A stretch of DNA of 36,986 bases from Candidatus Bathyarchaeota archaeon (GCA_005882895.1 VBBD01000021.1:1-36986); one strand, 5' to 3'. Shown: positions 24,254 through 33,430, counted from the first letter of the stretch. Notes: a model not told the origin generated them from the letters alone. A program made the numbers and translations.

Positions 24254-27200
24254 TTGCTCTTCACAAGGCTAGCTCGTACTATCATCAAGCACAACCGGGC
24301 GGTCTTCGTGATCTGGCTGGTCGCTCTCGCCTTAAGCGTCCCAGCAATTCTCCAAGTTCAGAGCGTCATCGTCTACACCGAGACAGCTTACAACCCCAAG
24401 AATTCGGAGTCGAGCATCGCTCAATCCATTGTCAGCAGGGAGTTCAGCATCAGTCAAGGCGACAGCGTCGTAGTGGTAATCACATCAACGGATGTGCGGG
24501 GCAACGACGTTCGCGACTTTACTCTAACGCTGAACAAGACCCTGCATAATGACCGGACAATCACAAACCTAAGCAACGTCACAAGCATCTACGACATCTA
24601 CTACCAATTACTCGTTGGTTATACGAGCGAGGTTCATCTCCAGCTCTATCAGGAGAAAAACCTGACCAGCCTTGCCACTTCGATAGAATTCGGCGTACCT
24701 GCAATCTACGTGAATCAATGGACAACGCTCGTAAATTCTGGGCCTTTCAACATAAATCAATCACAGGTCGCCGCCTACAATCAAAAAGCCAACCAATCCG
24801 CATGGTTGATTATAGCTTCGCAAACTCCCCAAGCCTACCAGCCAATCGCTTTGGCCTACGAGAACCTGTTCTACCAATCATGGAACAAGACGTTCAACGC
24901 CTCCACATACACTCAAACACAAATTACGGTAGTCACGCCTCCATTAGCCCGGGCTCAGAACGTGACCAAAGGAAGCCCGCTAATGGTGACTCAGCCAGCT
25001 TACTACAACATCACCCTGCCATTCTTCCAGTCTAGTATACCAGACGCGCCAACCCGAACTCTGTTCGTCGATGCCGCGGGGTTCTTCAACCTCTACAACT
25101 TCTGCCCCAATACATGTCCCAACAATTACTGGAACGACCCCGCCGCGATTCAGACCTTTGTTGTCGACGCGTTCTCGGAAATGGCCAATGCAACGCCGAC
25201 CCAGACCTTTATCATAGGTGAGATTTACTCGCTCGGCGCTTCAGCGAGTTTCGGGGACTTTACAAGCCTCGCAGGCATGCTTCTTCGAAACTACAACCTC
25301 AACAGTTACCCGGTCCAGCCGAGCAAAGACGTCTACACCCAGTTCGTCTCCGGCTCTAATGACACAATGCTGGTCATACTGGACTTCAAAACGACCGGAC
25401 CGGACCCGAAGAACAGCATCGCAAGCATACGGACCGACGTTCAACATGCAAACGTCTTCAGCAACACAAACCTCTTAGTCTATGTCACAGGCGCCCCGGC
25501 GTTCAATTATGATATTGAAACAGAATCGATCAGAGACGTGGAACGCATAGACCCCATCACCGTCGTCCTGATCATAATAATCGTCGGCATATTCTTCGCG
25601 TCTCTTGCAGCCCCACTGATCCCGGTATCCGCTATCGGAATATCTGTAGGCATAGCCTTCGGCCTAGTCTATATAATCGGCAGCCTGTTCACTAGTGTCC
25701 ATTTCCTAATCTTGACACTCCTGCCCGTCGCGATGTTCGGGGCAGGGTCCGATTACTGCATCTTTCTTGTCAGCAGGTATGCTGAGGAGAGGCGGATGGG
25801 ACGAGGAAAGAAAGATTCTGTCGAACGAGCCGTAACGTGGGCGGGCGAGAGCATCGCCACAAGTGGAGCTACAGTGGTCATTGCTTTTGGAAGCCTGGCC
25901 ATTGCTGGCTTTGGAATGCTCCGGTCTATCGGGATCGCGGTAATGATGGGCATATCCATCGCACTACTAGTCGCCCTCACTCTAGTGCCAGCTATTCTGT
26001 CCATATTCGGGGACAAGATATTCTGGCCAGGCGGACTGGGTCTCTGGAGAAAGAAGAAGGTTAAAGGGAGCAGCTACTACGCACGTGCAGCTAGGTTTAC
26101 CGCAAAACACTCGAAGCTAATCCTCATAGTCGCCCTAGCCGTCAGCCTACCAGCCACGAGTACGGTCCTTTCCTCACAGACAAGCCATGACCTCATATCA
26201 CAGGTTCCAAACTCCCTCGAGAGCAGAGCCGGCTACAACAGCATGGTCCGAGGATTCGGACCCGGGACAATAACCCCAACGTACACAATCGTGCAGACGC
26301 CTGTAATACTCGCAACTGACAAGTGGATTAACGTCACCGCGTTGCGCTCTCTATCCTACGCCGAAAACTCGACATTGTCGATCTCCGGCATATCGAAAGT
26401 CTACGGGCTTACGCATCCATCGGGCGATCCGATTCCGTACTCATCCTTCAGCCAGTTGAATGCTGCACAACAACAAGCCATGATCAGGAGCATGGAGCCC
26501 TTCCTCGGGAGCGATGGAAAATCGGCAATGGTCTGGGCTAATTTGTCCAACGAGCCCTACACAGACAAGGCCATCACTACGCTAACGAAAATCAGGCAGA
26601 ACATCAACAGTCTCCAGAGCAGTGATAGGCTACTCGCCTCATCTACAATGCTTGTCGGGGGAGAAACGGCTTCCGTCGCAGATCTTGCCAACTCAAGTGC
26701 TGCTGACTACTTCAACATGACCGCACTAGTCCTTGTCGGAGTCTTCGTAGTTCTAATGATCGCCCTAGGCTCGATCTTCACTCCGTTGCGGCTCATCTTC
26801 ACCATACTTCTCAGCATCTCCTGGGCGATGGCCGCAGCCATCTACATCTTCCACACCTATATCGGGATGGAACTGATCTGGATACTCCCAATCATGCTTC
26901 TAGTAATAATGCTCGGACTAGGACTTGATTACGACATATTCCTAGTAACTAGGATCAGAGAATACGTGGTCGGCGGCGCGAAAGATGACGAGGCCATCGA
27001 GACTGCAGTAGAGCGCACTGGAGGCATAATCACAGCCACAGGTCTAGTGACAGCAGGTGCCTTTGGAACTATGATGCTGTCGCAGATACCCATGCTACAA
27101 CAGCTCGGGCTCGCGTTCTTCATAGTCGTTATTCTGGACGCGACCATTACACGAGTCTACCTTGTACCTTCGATCATGAGGCACATGAAGCGTCTCAATT

Positions 27201-27718
27201 GGTGGGCTCCAGGACGGATAAGAAGGGTACCAATCACTCCAGAAGAGAAGCTCATACCTCCTATCCCGATGGGAACAAAGCTCGTTGTTACAGTGGAAAC
27301 TCTAGCGGTTGCAGGGCTCGGTCTGGTATTCTATCTCGACTATATCAACAATCAGTATCTTCAAGGATTCGTAAATCAGACAAGCTCAAGGCTCCTAGCA
27401 GGGATCAACGTCTGGACCGGAGTGATACTTGGGGTAACATCCTTCCTGACAACCTACATTCTTCTCCGTGGAAAACCCAAAACTGGCAGCACAGACAAGC
27501 CAGCCCTACTTCGCAAGGTGAGCCAGCAGTTAGGCAAACTTCGTCCGAGACGTGCGAAAATACCGATAATCACGCCTATTTCCAATCCCTCGGCCAGCTT
27601 GGCCTCACTGGGACCAGTAGTCACAACAGAGACGCCTCTCAAACCAACACTCCAAGACCAAGAACAACCTACGACGACCTCTTCCAATTCAAGTGAAGAG
27701 AAGAAGCAAGGGGCCTAG
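24254..27718 (+). CDS. MMPL/RND-superfamily membrane exporter
   Basis: The protein has 1154 residues with the duplicated RND layout: one N-terminal helix, a large extracytoplasmic domain (about residues 40-430), five or more helices, then the whole pattern again. The helix-4-like signatures are GAGSDYCIFLVSRYAEERRM in the first half and GLGLDYDIFLVTRIREYVVG in the second, with the G-x-D-Y motif of MMPL proteins. Such proteins use the ion gradient to move lipids or hydrophobic compounds. The extracytoplasmic domains are Asn/Ser/Thr-rich, consistent with archaeal glycosylation. A long Thr/Ser-rich tail follows the last helix. The start is TTG 24254 with GGAGG seven bases upstream; no ATG is in frame there. 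Its TAG overlaps the convergent gene's stop. Confidence 0.9.
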   Translation: MLFTRLARTIIKHNRAVFVIWLVALALSVPAILQVQSVIVYTETAYNPKNSESSIAQSIVSREFSISQGDSVVVVITSTDVRGNDVRDFTLTLNKTLHNDRTITNLSNVTSIYDIYYQLLVGYTSEVHLQLYQEKNLTSLATSIEFGVPAIYVNQWTTLVNSGPFNINQSQVAAYNQKANQSAWLIIASQTPQAYQPIALAYENLFYQSWNKTFNASTYTQTQITVVTPPLARAQNVTKGSPLMVTQPAYYNITLPFFQSSIPDAPTRTLFVDAAGFFNLYNFCPNTCPNNYWNDPAAIQTFVVDAFSEMANATPTQTFIIGEIYSLGASASFGDFTSLAGMLLRNYNLNSYPVQPSKDVYTQFVSGSNDTMLVILDFKTTGPDPKNSIASIRTDVQHANVFSNTNLLVYVTGAPAFNYDIETESIRDVERIDPITVVLIIIIVGIFFASLAAPLIPVSAIGISVGIAFGLVYIIGSLFTSVHFLILTLLPVAMFGAGSDYCIFLVSRYAEERRMGRGKKDSVERAVTWAGESIATSGATVVIAFGSLAIAGFGMLRSIGIAVMMGISIALLVALTLVPAILSIFGDKIFWPGGLGLWRKKKVKGSSYYARAARFTAKHSKLILIVALAVSLPATSTVLSSQTSHDLISQVPNSLESRAGYNSMVRGFGPGTITPTYTIVQTPVILATDKWINVTALRSLSYAENSTLSISGISKVYGLTHPSGDPIPYSSFSQLNAAQQQAMIRSMEPFLGSDGKSAMVWANLSNEPYTDKAITTLTKIRQNINSLQSSDRLLASSTMLVGGETASVADLANSSAADYFNMTALVLVGVFVVLMIALGSIFTPLRLIFTILLSISWAMAAAIYIFHTYIGMELIWILPIMLLVIMLGLGLDYDIFLVTRIREYVVGGAKDDEAIETAVERTGGIITATGLVTAGAFGTMMLSQIPMLQQLGLAFFIVVILDATITRVYLVPSIMRHMKRLNWWAPGRIRRVPITPEEKLIPPIPMGTKLVVTVETLAVAGLGLVFYLDYINNQYLQGFVNQTSSRLLAGINVWTGVILGVTSFLTTYILLRGKPKTGSTDKPALLRKVSQQLGKLRPRRAKIPIITPISNPSASLASLGPVVTTETPLKPTLQDQEQPTTTSSNSSEEKKQGA

Positions 27719-28329
27719 GATACTATCCTATACAAGTCGACTTCGACATTGTTCCATTTCTTGTGATGAAACGGGAAGAGATGGGGAATGTTGAGAGTCA
27801 TGTTACGCAGTGCATCAACCCTCCGATTTTTCTTTGCGATGACACCGTTAAGATACTCTCTAGTCGAACTCTTGTGGATAGAATACGAAACAGGAGCAAG
27901 CTCGAACGCTCGCTCAAGAAATCGGACGTCAAGATGAGGAGACCGTGTCCCATATGGAGGATTCATGATTACAGTGTCATATCTTCCCACGACCTCGGCG
28001 ACATCCGATACGACCCATTCGACTTGGACCCCGGTCGCCCGCGCGTTCTCCCTTGCTAGAGCAATAGCTTTCTCATCGATATCTACCCCCACGACCTTCT
28101 GTGAGCCCATGATGGCAGCACCGATCGCTAATCGCCCGGTCCCGGTTCCGAGATCAATGATTTCGCCCTGTAGATCGCGATGCTCGAACCCGGCCATATA
28201 GAGCAGTTCAGCTGCTACTTCGGGAGAAACGGGGTACTGTTCGAGCCCTAGTTTTGGGGTCTGAGGTATCTTCAGTTTTCCCAACTGAATCTCCAGTTGG
28301 CGTTTAGAAACTGTTTGTTCTTCTACCAA
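27715..28329 (-). CDS. METTL5-like rRNA adenine-N6 methyltransferase
   Basis: The protein has 204 residues. It has the substrate-entry lead QYPVSPEVAAELLYMA, the SAM loop IIDLGTGTGRLAIGA, the acidic strand VGVDIDEKA, and the catalytic motif IMNPPYGTRS. N-P-P-Y with this N-terminus and a C-terminal FPFHHKKW is the pattern of the archaeal COG2263 family, homologous to METTL5, which methylates an adenine in small-subunit rRNA. The start is TTG 28329 right after the dph2 stop, so the two genes are one unit. Both modify the translation machinery. The stop overlaps the MMPL stop in the shared CTAG. Confidence 0.88.
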   Translation of the reverse strand: MVEEQTVSKRQLEIQLGKLKIPQTPKLGLEQYPVSPEVAAELLYMAGFEHRDLQGEIIDLGTGTGRLAIGAAIMGSQKVVGVDIDEKAIALARENARATGVQVEWVVSDVAEVVGRYDTVIMNPPYGTRSPHLDVRFLERAFELAPVSYSIHKSSTREYLNGVIAKKNRRVDALRNMTLNIPHLFPFHHKKWNNVEVDLYRIVS

Positions 28330-29337
28330 TTATAGGCGGACCAGTCCCCGTTCCAAAAGCTGTTCCCAGGTCCATGCTCCGACGGCAACCATGATCTCGT
28401 CTCTTGTGATGATCGGCTTTGGAAACCTTTCAGGGTCGTCGAGCGCAAGGCGGGGACAGGCAGTATCAACGAAGACGTCGATATCGATGAAGTCGAGTAG
28501 TTTCTGTGGCACAATCTCATCCGCGTAAAGAACCACAGCTTTCTTGCCTGCTTCCTCGATTTGCTTGAGAATTGACAGAGCAATCTGTGGGTTGCTTTGT
28601 CCTGGCTTCGTCGATACTATTATTCCGAAACTGCTGGCTTTCCTCGCTTTGTCGACCATTGCATATCTTTGCCGCACTATACGGTCTCTGTCTTGGTCTA
28701 GGACCTTGACTGTTCCATCATAAGGATCCGCAAGAATCGTTGATTTCTCTACTGAGAGAGCCGCACCAAGACCGTGGAAATAGCTGCCTACGATTAGAAA
28801 TGAGTCGACCTGAGACTGAATCCTCCTAAGTCCGAAATAGTCGCAACCTAGAACCTGTCCGGTCTCGTGTGCCCAAGGACCGCGTCCAGGCGTCTGAACG
28901 TTGAAGCCCTTCGCTTCGAGGAATTTTGCCGCTTCAGGAACCTTGTGCAGGTGTTGAATTGTAGTGGCAAGGCCGACTGTCTCGCCTTGGAGGAGGGAAA
29001 CAGCTCGCTCCACGAACGGAATAATGTCATGATTGCTTTTTGCAGGGAGATAGACCACTGGGACTCCGTTGGAACTGTCGCGGAAGAATTCGTTATGCCC
29101 GTAATGCACGAGTAGGTCAGCTCTCAGGCGGGTCGCGGCATCTAAAGAGAGGTCGCAGGCGCCCCACGCAGGCACCGCGGAAACGAACACGTCCGCTCCT
29201 GTTTTCTCTCGAACCAGCCCCGCAAGTCTAGTGCCCTCGTTCTTCAGACCGTCGGGTAGCTGAATCAGTATCCTTCGGGCACCTCTCCCCGTTATCTCAG
29301 CTAGGAGCTTGTCCTCTTCAAGGTCGAACATCGCCAT
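28330..29337 (-). CDS. dph2: Diphthamide biosynthesis radical enzyme Dph2
   Basis: The protein has 335 residues. It has ILIQLPDGLKNEG near the N-terminus and three conserved cysteines in the expected places: Cys61 in WGACDLS, Cys165 in LGCDYFG and Cys294 in DTACPRLALDD. They hold the [4Fe-4S] cluster that cleaves SAM to transfer an aminocarboxypropyl group to a histidine of elongation factor 2, the first step of diphthamide synthesis. Archaeal Dph2 works as a homodimer. The gene is preceded by a clear TATA box and followed without a gap by the METTL5-like gene. Confidence 0.95.
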   Translation of the reverse strand: MAMFDLEEDKLLAEITGRGARRILIQLPDGLKNEGTRLAGLVREKTGADVFVSAVPAWGACDLSLDAATRLRADLLVHYGHNEFFRDSSNGVPVVYLPAKSNHDIIPFVERAVSLLQGETVGLATTIQHLHKVPEAAKFLEAKGFNVQTPGRGPWAHETGQVLGCDYFGLRRIQSQVDSFLIVGSYFHGLGAALSVEKSTILADPYDGTVKVLDQDRDRIVRQRYAMVDKARKASSFGIIVSTKPGQSNPQIALSILKQIEEAGKKAVVLYADEIVPQKLLDFIDIDVFVDTACPRLALDDPERFPKPIITRDEIMVAVGAWTWEQLLERGLVRL

Positions 29338-29375
29338 GTCAAATTCACGGGAGAGAATCTACCAAACGGGCGGAG

Positions 29376-29388
29376 CTCAATATAAACA
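29376..29388 (-). promoter_or_regulatory. TATA box of the dph2 operon
   Basis: The minus strand reads GTGTTTATATTGAG-like sequence centred about 45 bases upstream of the dph2 ATG. TTTATAT is a close match to the archaeal TATA consensus. Confidence 0.55.
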
Positions 29389-29472
29389 CCCGAGAAGATC
29401 GGACGATTTCCTTCGCGGTAGCTTGTTAGGTAACACGACTGTTAAGCTCGGTGTTGAGGGTGGGTTGAGGCT

Positions 29473-29859
29473 ATGACAGAGAACCAGAAACCGGAGTCCA
29501 GACTCGACCTTGGTCTCGCCGACCAAAGGTCCCTGGCAACAATGGTCGATGCTTCATTGAAGCGCGGGTCTGGTCTGTCGATTGCGCTGTCTGATGCGAC
29601 TATAGGCGTCAGCCTTGACAAGCTAGGTGATTGGACCATCACGGTTGGTCTCTCATCTAGATCAGATCGCTTCCACCAATCGATATCCTGTCTCGAAAGA
29701 TTGGGGTTCTTTCAAGCAACAGAAAACGAAGGTAGCATCTACATGCTCTGGACATCTCTACTCTCGGAAGTCGGTGATGCCAGAATTGTTGCTGAGCAGA
29801 CTCTTTTGCAAGCTGTGAAGGCTCTGCAAAGGCCTACCGTTTCACTGTACATCAGCTAG
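29473..29859 (+). CDS. Hypothetical protein
   Basis: The protein has 128 residues, soluble, with one cysteine and no membrane segment. The first 20 residues are polar; alternating hydrophobic residues (LSIALSDATIGVSLD, WTITVGLSS) follow and suggest a beta sheet, and the end is helical (EQTLLQAVKALQ). I recognise no family. The start is ATG 29473, with GGTTGAGG just upstream as a ribosome-binding site. It is divergent from dph2 and convergent with the Rad50-like gene, so it is probably expressed alone. Confidence 0.6.
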   Translation: MTENQKPESRLDLGLADQRSLATMVDASLKRGSGLSIALSDATIGVSLDKLGDWTITVGLSSRSDRFHQSISCLERLGFFQATENEGSIYMLWTSLLSEVGDARIVAEQTLLQAVKALQRPTVSLYIS

Positions 29860-29877
29860 TCAAACGAGCTTAGAGTG

Positions 29878-32244
29878 TTACGCGGGAACCGCGACTGTTT
29901 GTCGCGGTAGAGATTTTCTCCCGACAACTTCACGGATCGCGCCATTATCCATCTGGATTATCGTATCCGCCTCCGCTTCAAGATCTCCAACATGGCTGAT
30001 GAGAAAGATCTGTTTGAAGTTCTGTGACAGTTCTTGGTGGAGCAGTGCGAGGATTCCTTCTCGGCGAACTCTGTCCGAACTGCCCAAGGGCTCGTCGAGG
30101 AATAGAAATTCTGGATTATGGCCCTTGGCTTGAGGTAGCAGTGCGAGGGCAAAGGCTAGCCTCATTGCCAGTAAGAGCTGGTCTTCTGTGCCCCCTGAGA
30201 AAACCTCCTTAGGCTTGAACTCACCAGCCTCAGGGTCAAAGACTCTGACAGTATAGTCTTCATCGAGTTGTACAGCTTTGTATTTTCCTGAGGTTATCAC
30301 TGGGAGAATGAGTCCCATATAGCGTTCGACTTGGGGCTTAACACGGTTCCGCAACGACTCTGATGTTTGCTCCAATCCCTTGACAGAAAGCTTGACGACT
30401 GCACAATCCTTCTCAAGGAGCATCACCTTCTTCATCTGGGTCTGAACCTGGTCGTCAAGACCGATGTTCTCCTCGAGTAACTGGCGTAGTTCTAGTTGTC
30501 GGGAGATCGAGTCTTCGATCTGGGCCTTGTTTCTTGAAACGGATTCTTTTAGCGAATCTCTCGCGTCAGCGGTCTCCTCAAAGAGCGTCTCGGAGAAGGC
30601 CAGGCCTTCTGGGAGATCGGGTAACTGAGCCGAGCTGAATTTCTTCTCGACCTGTTTGATTTCGGTCTGGATAAAGTCGAGCCGTTCTTTGACCTGCGGT
30701 TCCTCTTTCAACTGCTGGCCAAGTAATTTCACCTTAGCCTCGAGAGACTGAAATGATTGTTTGTCACTGTCGAGCAAGGCGGAAATAGTCTCGAAAATCG
30801 CTTTAGGGTCCTTGGTCCCTGCGATCTTTGCAGAGTATCGCGAGATTGAACTTAGTCTTTCCAGAAGATTTTTTGACCTTCCAGCAACGTCTGTTTCGAT
30901 TGCCGTCAGGTTTTGTTGAGTCTCTGCAAGCTCGTTCTCCCATGAGCGGATTAACTGCTGGCCGGCCATTTGCTCTTGCTCAAGTTTCGAGCTGCTAGCT
31001 TGTTGCGAGAGAGAGACAATCTGTCGGGACAATAATAGGAGGGATGCTATGGCCAAGGATCCGAAGGCAACTGCGACTTGGGGAAGCCCGAGGAAGAAGG
31101 AAAGAATAGCTCCAGCGCCTAGCGCCGAGGTGGAGATGAAATATGTCCAGACCCTTCTCGGCTTGGACTCGAACGTTTTGGGATTTCCAAGAACTGAAGC
31201 TTCCTTGGTCTTTTCGACAATTTTGGCACTTAGATTATCTTTCGACTCTTCTAACTGAACTCTGCGGATTTCGGCGGATTGAAACTCTTCAAGCATGCTC
31301 GATGCTTGGGTAAGCTGGGTTTCTATTTCGGAAAGTTCAGAGAACTGATTGATCTCTGATTGAGCGTTCTCCAGTTCTTCTCTCTGGGCAGAAATCCCCG
31401 CGAGTTGTCGCTGGAGAGTCTCTGCTAGACGCGACTTGTCCTGAATCTCTTGACGAAGAGATTGTTGAAGCTTCGAGGCGTCATCGTATTGTTTGAGGGT
31501 CTTGTGGAGGAAATCGGTGGCTGCGAACTTTTTCTCTAGATCTACAAGTTCTAACTTGAGCTTCTGAATCCTCTCGGCCAAAGTTGAGAGTTGGGTCTCG
31601 GCTTCCCGGTATCTCTTCAACTGGTCTTGAAGCGATTGGAGGCGCTCACGTTCAACCGTTAGTTGGCCCGGATTTCTGGTCGTGCCCTCGATCCGCGCCC
31701 TCTCAGCATCGAACTGGTCTTGGACTCTGTTGAAGCTGTCTAGGTTTAGGAATACGTTGACAACTTTCCTTCGATCGTCAAGTCTCTGCTTGATTAGTCT
31801 TTCAAGATCTTTCTGTGCGACAACGCTGCTTGCCACAATTTCGTTGTAGGTGATTCCTCCGAGGAGTCGTTCGATCTCACTCGTTGTGTCATTTACTGTC
31901 GTGGCGAGGGTTTTCTGTCGACCGTCCCCGCCGAGCTCGTAGAGCTGTGCACGATTCGGTCTAGTCTTGTGAATCTCTCTTACTACTCGGTATCTGAGGT
32001 CGCCGATGGCGAATTCGAGTTTTACTTGGGCTTCGACGGTTCCGTAGCTGAGGATCTCCTCGTTGCTCGGCTTCTGGCTAGGACGGATCATCCTGCCGAA
32101 GAGGGCGAAGAGGATCGCGTCGAGGATAGTGGATTTACCGCTCTCATTCAATCCCGTGATTAGCGAGATGCCTTCTGAGAAGGTTAACGGCTGTGAGAAT
32201 TTGAGTTTCTTGAAGTTGTGAGCGTAGAGGCTTAGAAGTTTCAG
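29878..32244 (-). CDS. Rad50/SbcC-like ATPase with a membrane hairpin (YhaN-like), apparent CTG start
   Basis: From CTG 32244 the protein has 788 residues. The N-terminus reads KLLSLYAHNFKKLKFSQPLT and the Walker A is GLNESGKST at residues 31-39. A Q-loop-like VVAQKDLERL follows, then long coiled coils. In the centre (about residues 365-408), where Rad50 has its zinc hook, there are two adjacent hydrophobic helices; the whole protein has a single Cys, so no C-x-x-C hook exists. The C-terminal lobe has the signature FSGGTEDQLLLAMRLA and the Walker B FLFLDEPLGSSD. The S-G-G-T-x-D-Q signature and membrane hairpin resemble bacterial YhaN, partner of YhaO. CTG overlaps the Mre11 stop as CTGA. The next standard start (TTG 32151) would destroy the Walker A. 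Confidence 0.88.
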   Translation of the reverse strand: MKLLSLYAHNFKKLKFSQPLTFSEGISLITGLNESGKSTILDAILFALFGRMIRPSQKPSNEEILSYGTVEAQVKLEFAIGDLRYRVVREIHKTRPNRAQLYELGGDGRQKTLATTVNDTTSEIERLLGGITYNEIVASSVVAQKDLERLIKQRLDDRRKVVNVFLNLDSFNRVQDQFDAERARIEGTTRNPGQLTVERERLQSLQDQLKRYREAETQLSTLAERIQKLKLELVDLEKKFAATDFLHKTLKQYDDASKLQQSLRQEIQDKSRLAETLQRQLAGISAQREELENAQSEINQFSELSEIETQLTQASSMLEEFQSAEIRRVQLEESKDNLSAKIVEKTKEASVLGNPKTFESKPRRVWTYFISTSALGAGAILSFFLGLPQVAVAFGSLAIASLLLLSRQIVSLSQQASSSKLEQEQMAGQQLIRSWENELAETQQNLTAIETDVAGRSKNLLERLSSISRYSAKIAGTKDPKAIFETISALLDSDKQSFQSLEAKVKLLGQQLKEEPQVKERLDFIQTEIKQVEKKFSSAQLPDLPEGLAFSETLFEETADARDSLKESVSRNKAQIEDSISRQLELRQLLEENIGLDDQVQTQMKKVMLLEKDCAVVKLSVKGLEQTSESLRNRVKPQVERYMGLILPVITSGKYKAVQLDEDYTVRVFDPEAGEFKPKEVFSGGTEDQLLLAMRLAFALALLPQAKGHNPEFLFLDEPLGSSDRVRREGILALLHQELSQNFKQIFLISHVGDLEAEADTIIQMDNGAIREVVGRKSLPRQTVAVPA

Positions 32245-33392
32245 CCGACTCCTTCCTCCTGAAGCTTTGCTACTGTCAGCTTCCAGGCTTCCTGGACCAA
32301 TGGTCTCTCTTGGTCTCCTGTTTTTTCTAGTAGGTTCTGGAAGGTCCGGTCTAGTTCTTGGAGCGGAGTGGTCTTTGGAAGCGATTCCAACGGGACCATT
32401 GTGAGGACGTTCAGTTGTTCTTCGTCGAACTCGATGTGGAAGAACTTGTCCTGTGCATAGGTGTAGAGTGCGGATCGCTTGTAGGTTGAGAGTTGATCCA
32501 GCGTGACTTTTCCATGGACTCTTACGCGGAGTATCTTCTCGTCGTCGATTCTCTTCTCTAAGGCTTCCTCTATTTGTCGTGTGAGGCTTCCGTCACCAGC
32601 CACTCTGAACTCGAGGGTTTCCATTGGCCGAGCGGGGGTTGGATGAAACTCTTGCTGGACTATTCCCGTCTTGTCCAGTTCGAGCCAGACGAATCCTTTC
32701 CTCTCGCTTTCTTCATTGAACGAGACTCGCTCGGTACTTCCAGGATAGATGACGGGGGTTCCATTGATCATTTTTCTTTGATGGTTGTGAAGATGGCCCG
32801 AGGCGAAGAGTTGGAGGTTTCTCGGGATAGACGATTTCTGAATATGTACTTCTTGGCCAAAGTAGCCGTCGAAGCCTTCGATCGGATAATGTGTCAGGAA
32901 AATGTTGATGTCTCCGTCTTGGCTGATCTCGTGACCGGCGAGAGGGTCTGCATCGGCTGGTAGAGATGGGTTGAGGCTCATCCCTGTCACGTTGACGGTT
33001 TCACTTCCGAAATTGAACTTCTTACTCGTTGGGCGCTGTTCTTGTATGAAGTAGACGTGTCCGGATCTTGCGTGAACGGCGAGAGGGGAGGCGCCCTGCT
33101 CGACGCTGCGTGGAGTATCGTGGTGGCCGCTTACAAGAATGGTTTTGATGTTTTTCTCGTGTAGAGGCTTGAACTGTTCTGCCACGAACGCTCTGGTAGG
33201 ATTGCCAGGCAGAATGCCATCGTAGAAATCTCCACCGATTAGAAGAATATCGGGTTTGTTCTCTAATGCGAAGTTGACCAAGATTTCGAAGCAACGTTGG
33301 AAGTCGCGCTTGCGTTCGAACCGCTTGGGTCCATACTGGACTGCTGATGGGTCTAGGTGGTTGTCGGCTGTTAGGAGAACGTGGACTGTCAT
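32241..33392 (-). CDS. Mre11/SbcD-like metallophosphoesterase (YhaO-like)
   Basis: The protein has 383 residues. The metal-binding motifs appear in order: D10 and H12 in TADNHLD, D55 in IGGDFYDG, SGHHDTPRS at residues 88-96, H168 in FLTHYP, and ASGHLHNHQ with H200 and H202. The third motif is usually G-N-H-D/E; here it is G-H-H-D, with His in place of the metal-binding Asn. The C-terminal 140 residues form the capping domain that docks on the ATPase. With the Rad50-like protein it should make an ATP-dependent nuclease acting on DNA ends. The start is ATG 33392. Confidence 0.9.
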   Translation of the reverse strand: MTVHVLLTADNHLDPSAVQYGPKRFERKRDFQRCFEILVNFALENKPDILLIGGDFYDGILPGNPTRAFVAEQFKPLHEKNIKTILVSGHHDTPRSVEQGASPLAVHARSGHVYFIQEQRPTSKKFNFGSETVNVTGMSLNPSLPADADPLAGHEISQDGDINIFLTHYPIEGFDGYFGQEVHIQKSSIPRNLQLFASGHLHNHQRKMINGTPVIYPGSTERVSFNEESERKGFVWLELDKTGIVQQEFHPTPARPMETLEFRVAGDGSLTRQIEEALEKRIDDEKILRVRVHGKVTLDQLSTYKRSALYTYAQDKFFHIEFDEEQLNVLTMVPLESLPKTTPLQELDRTFQNLLEKTGDQERPLVQEAWKLTVAKLQEEGVG

Positions 33393-33430
33393 GCTAATCT
33401 AGCTACGGAGTCAACCGGCGATGAACTGGA

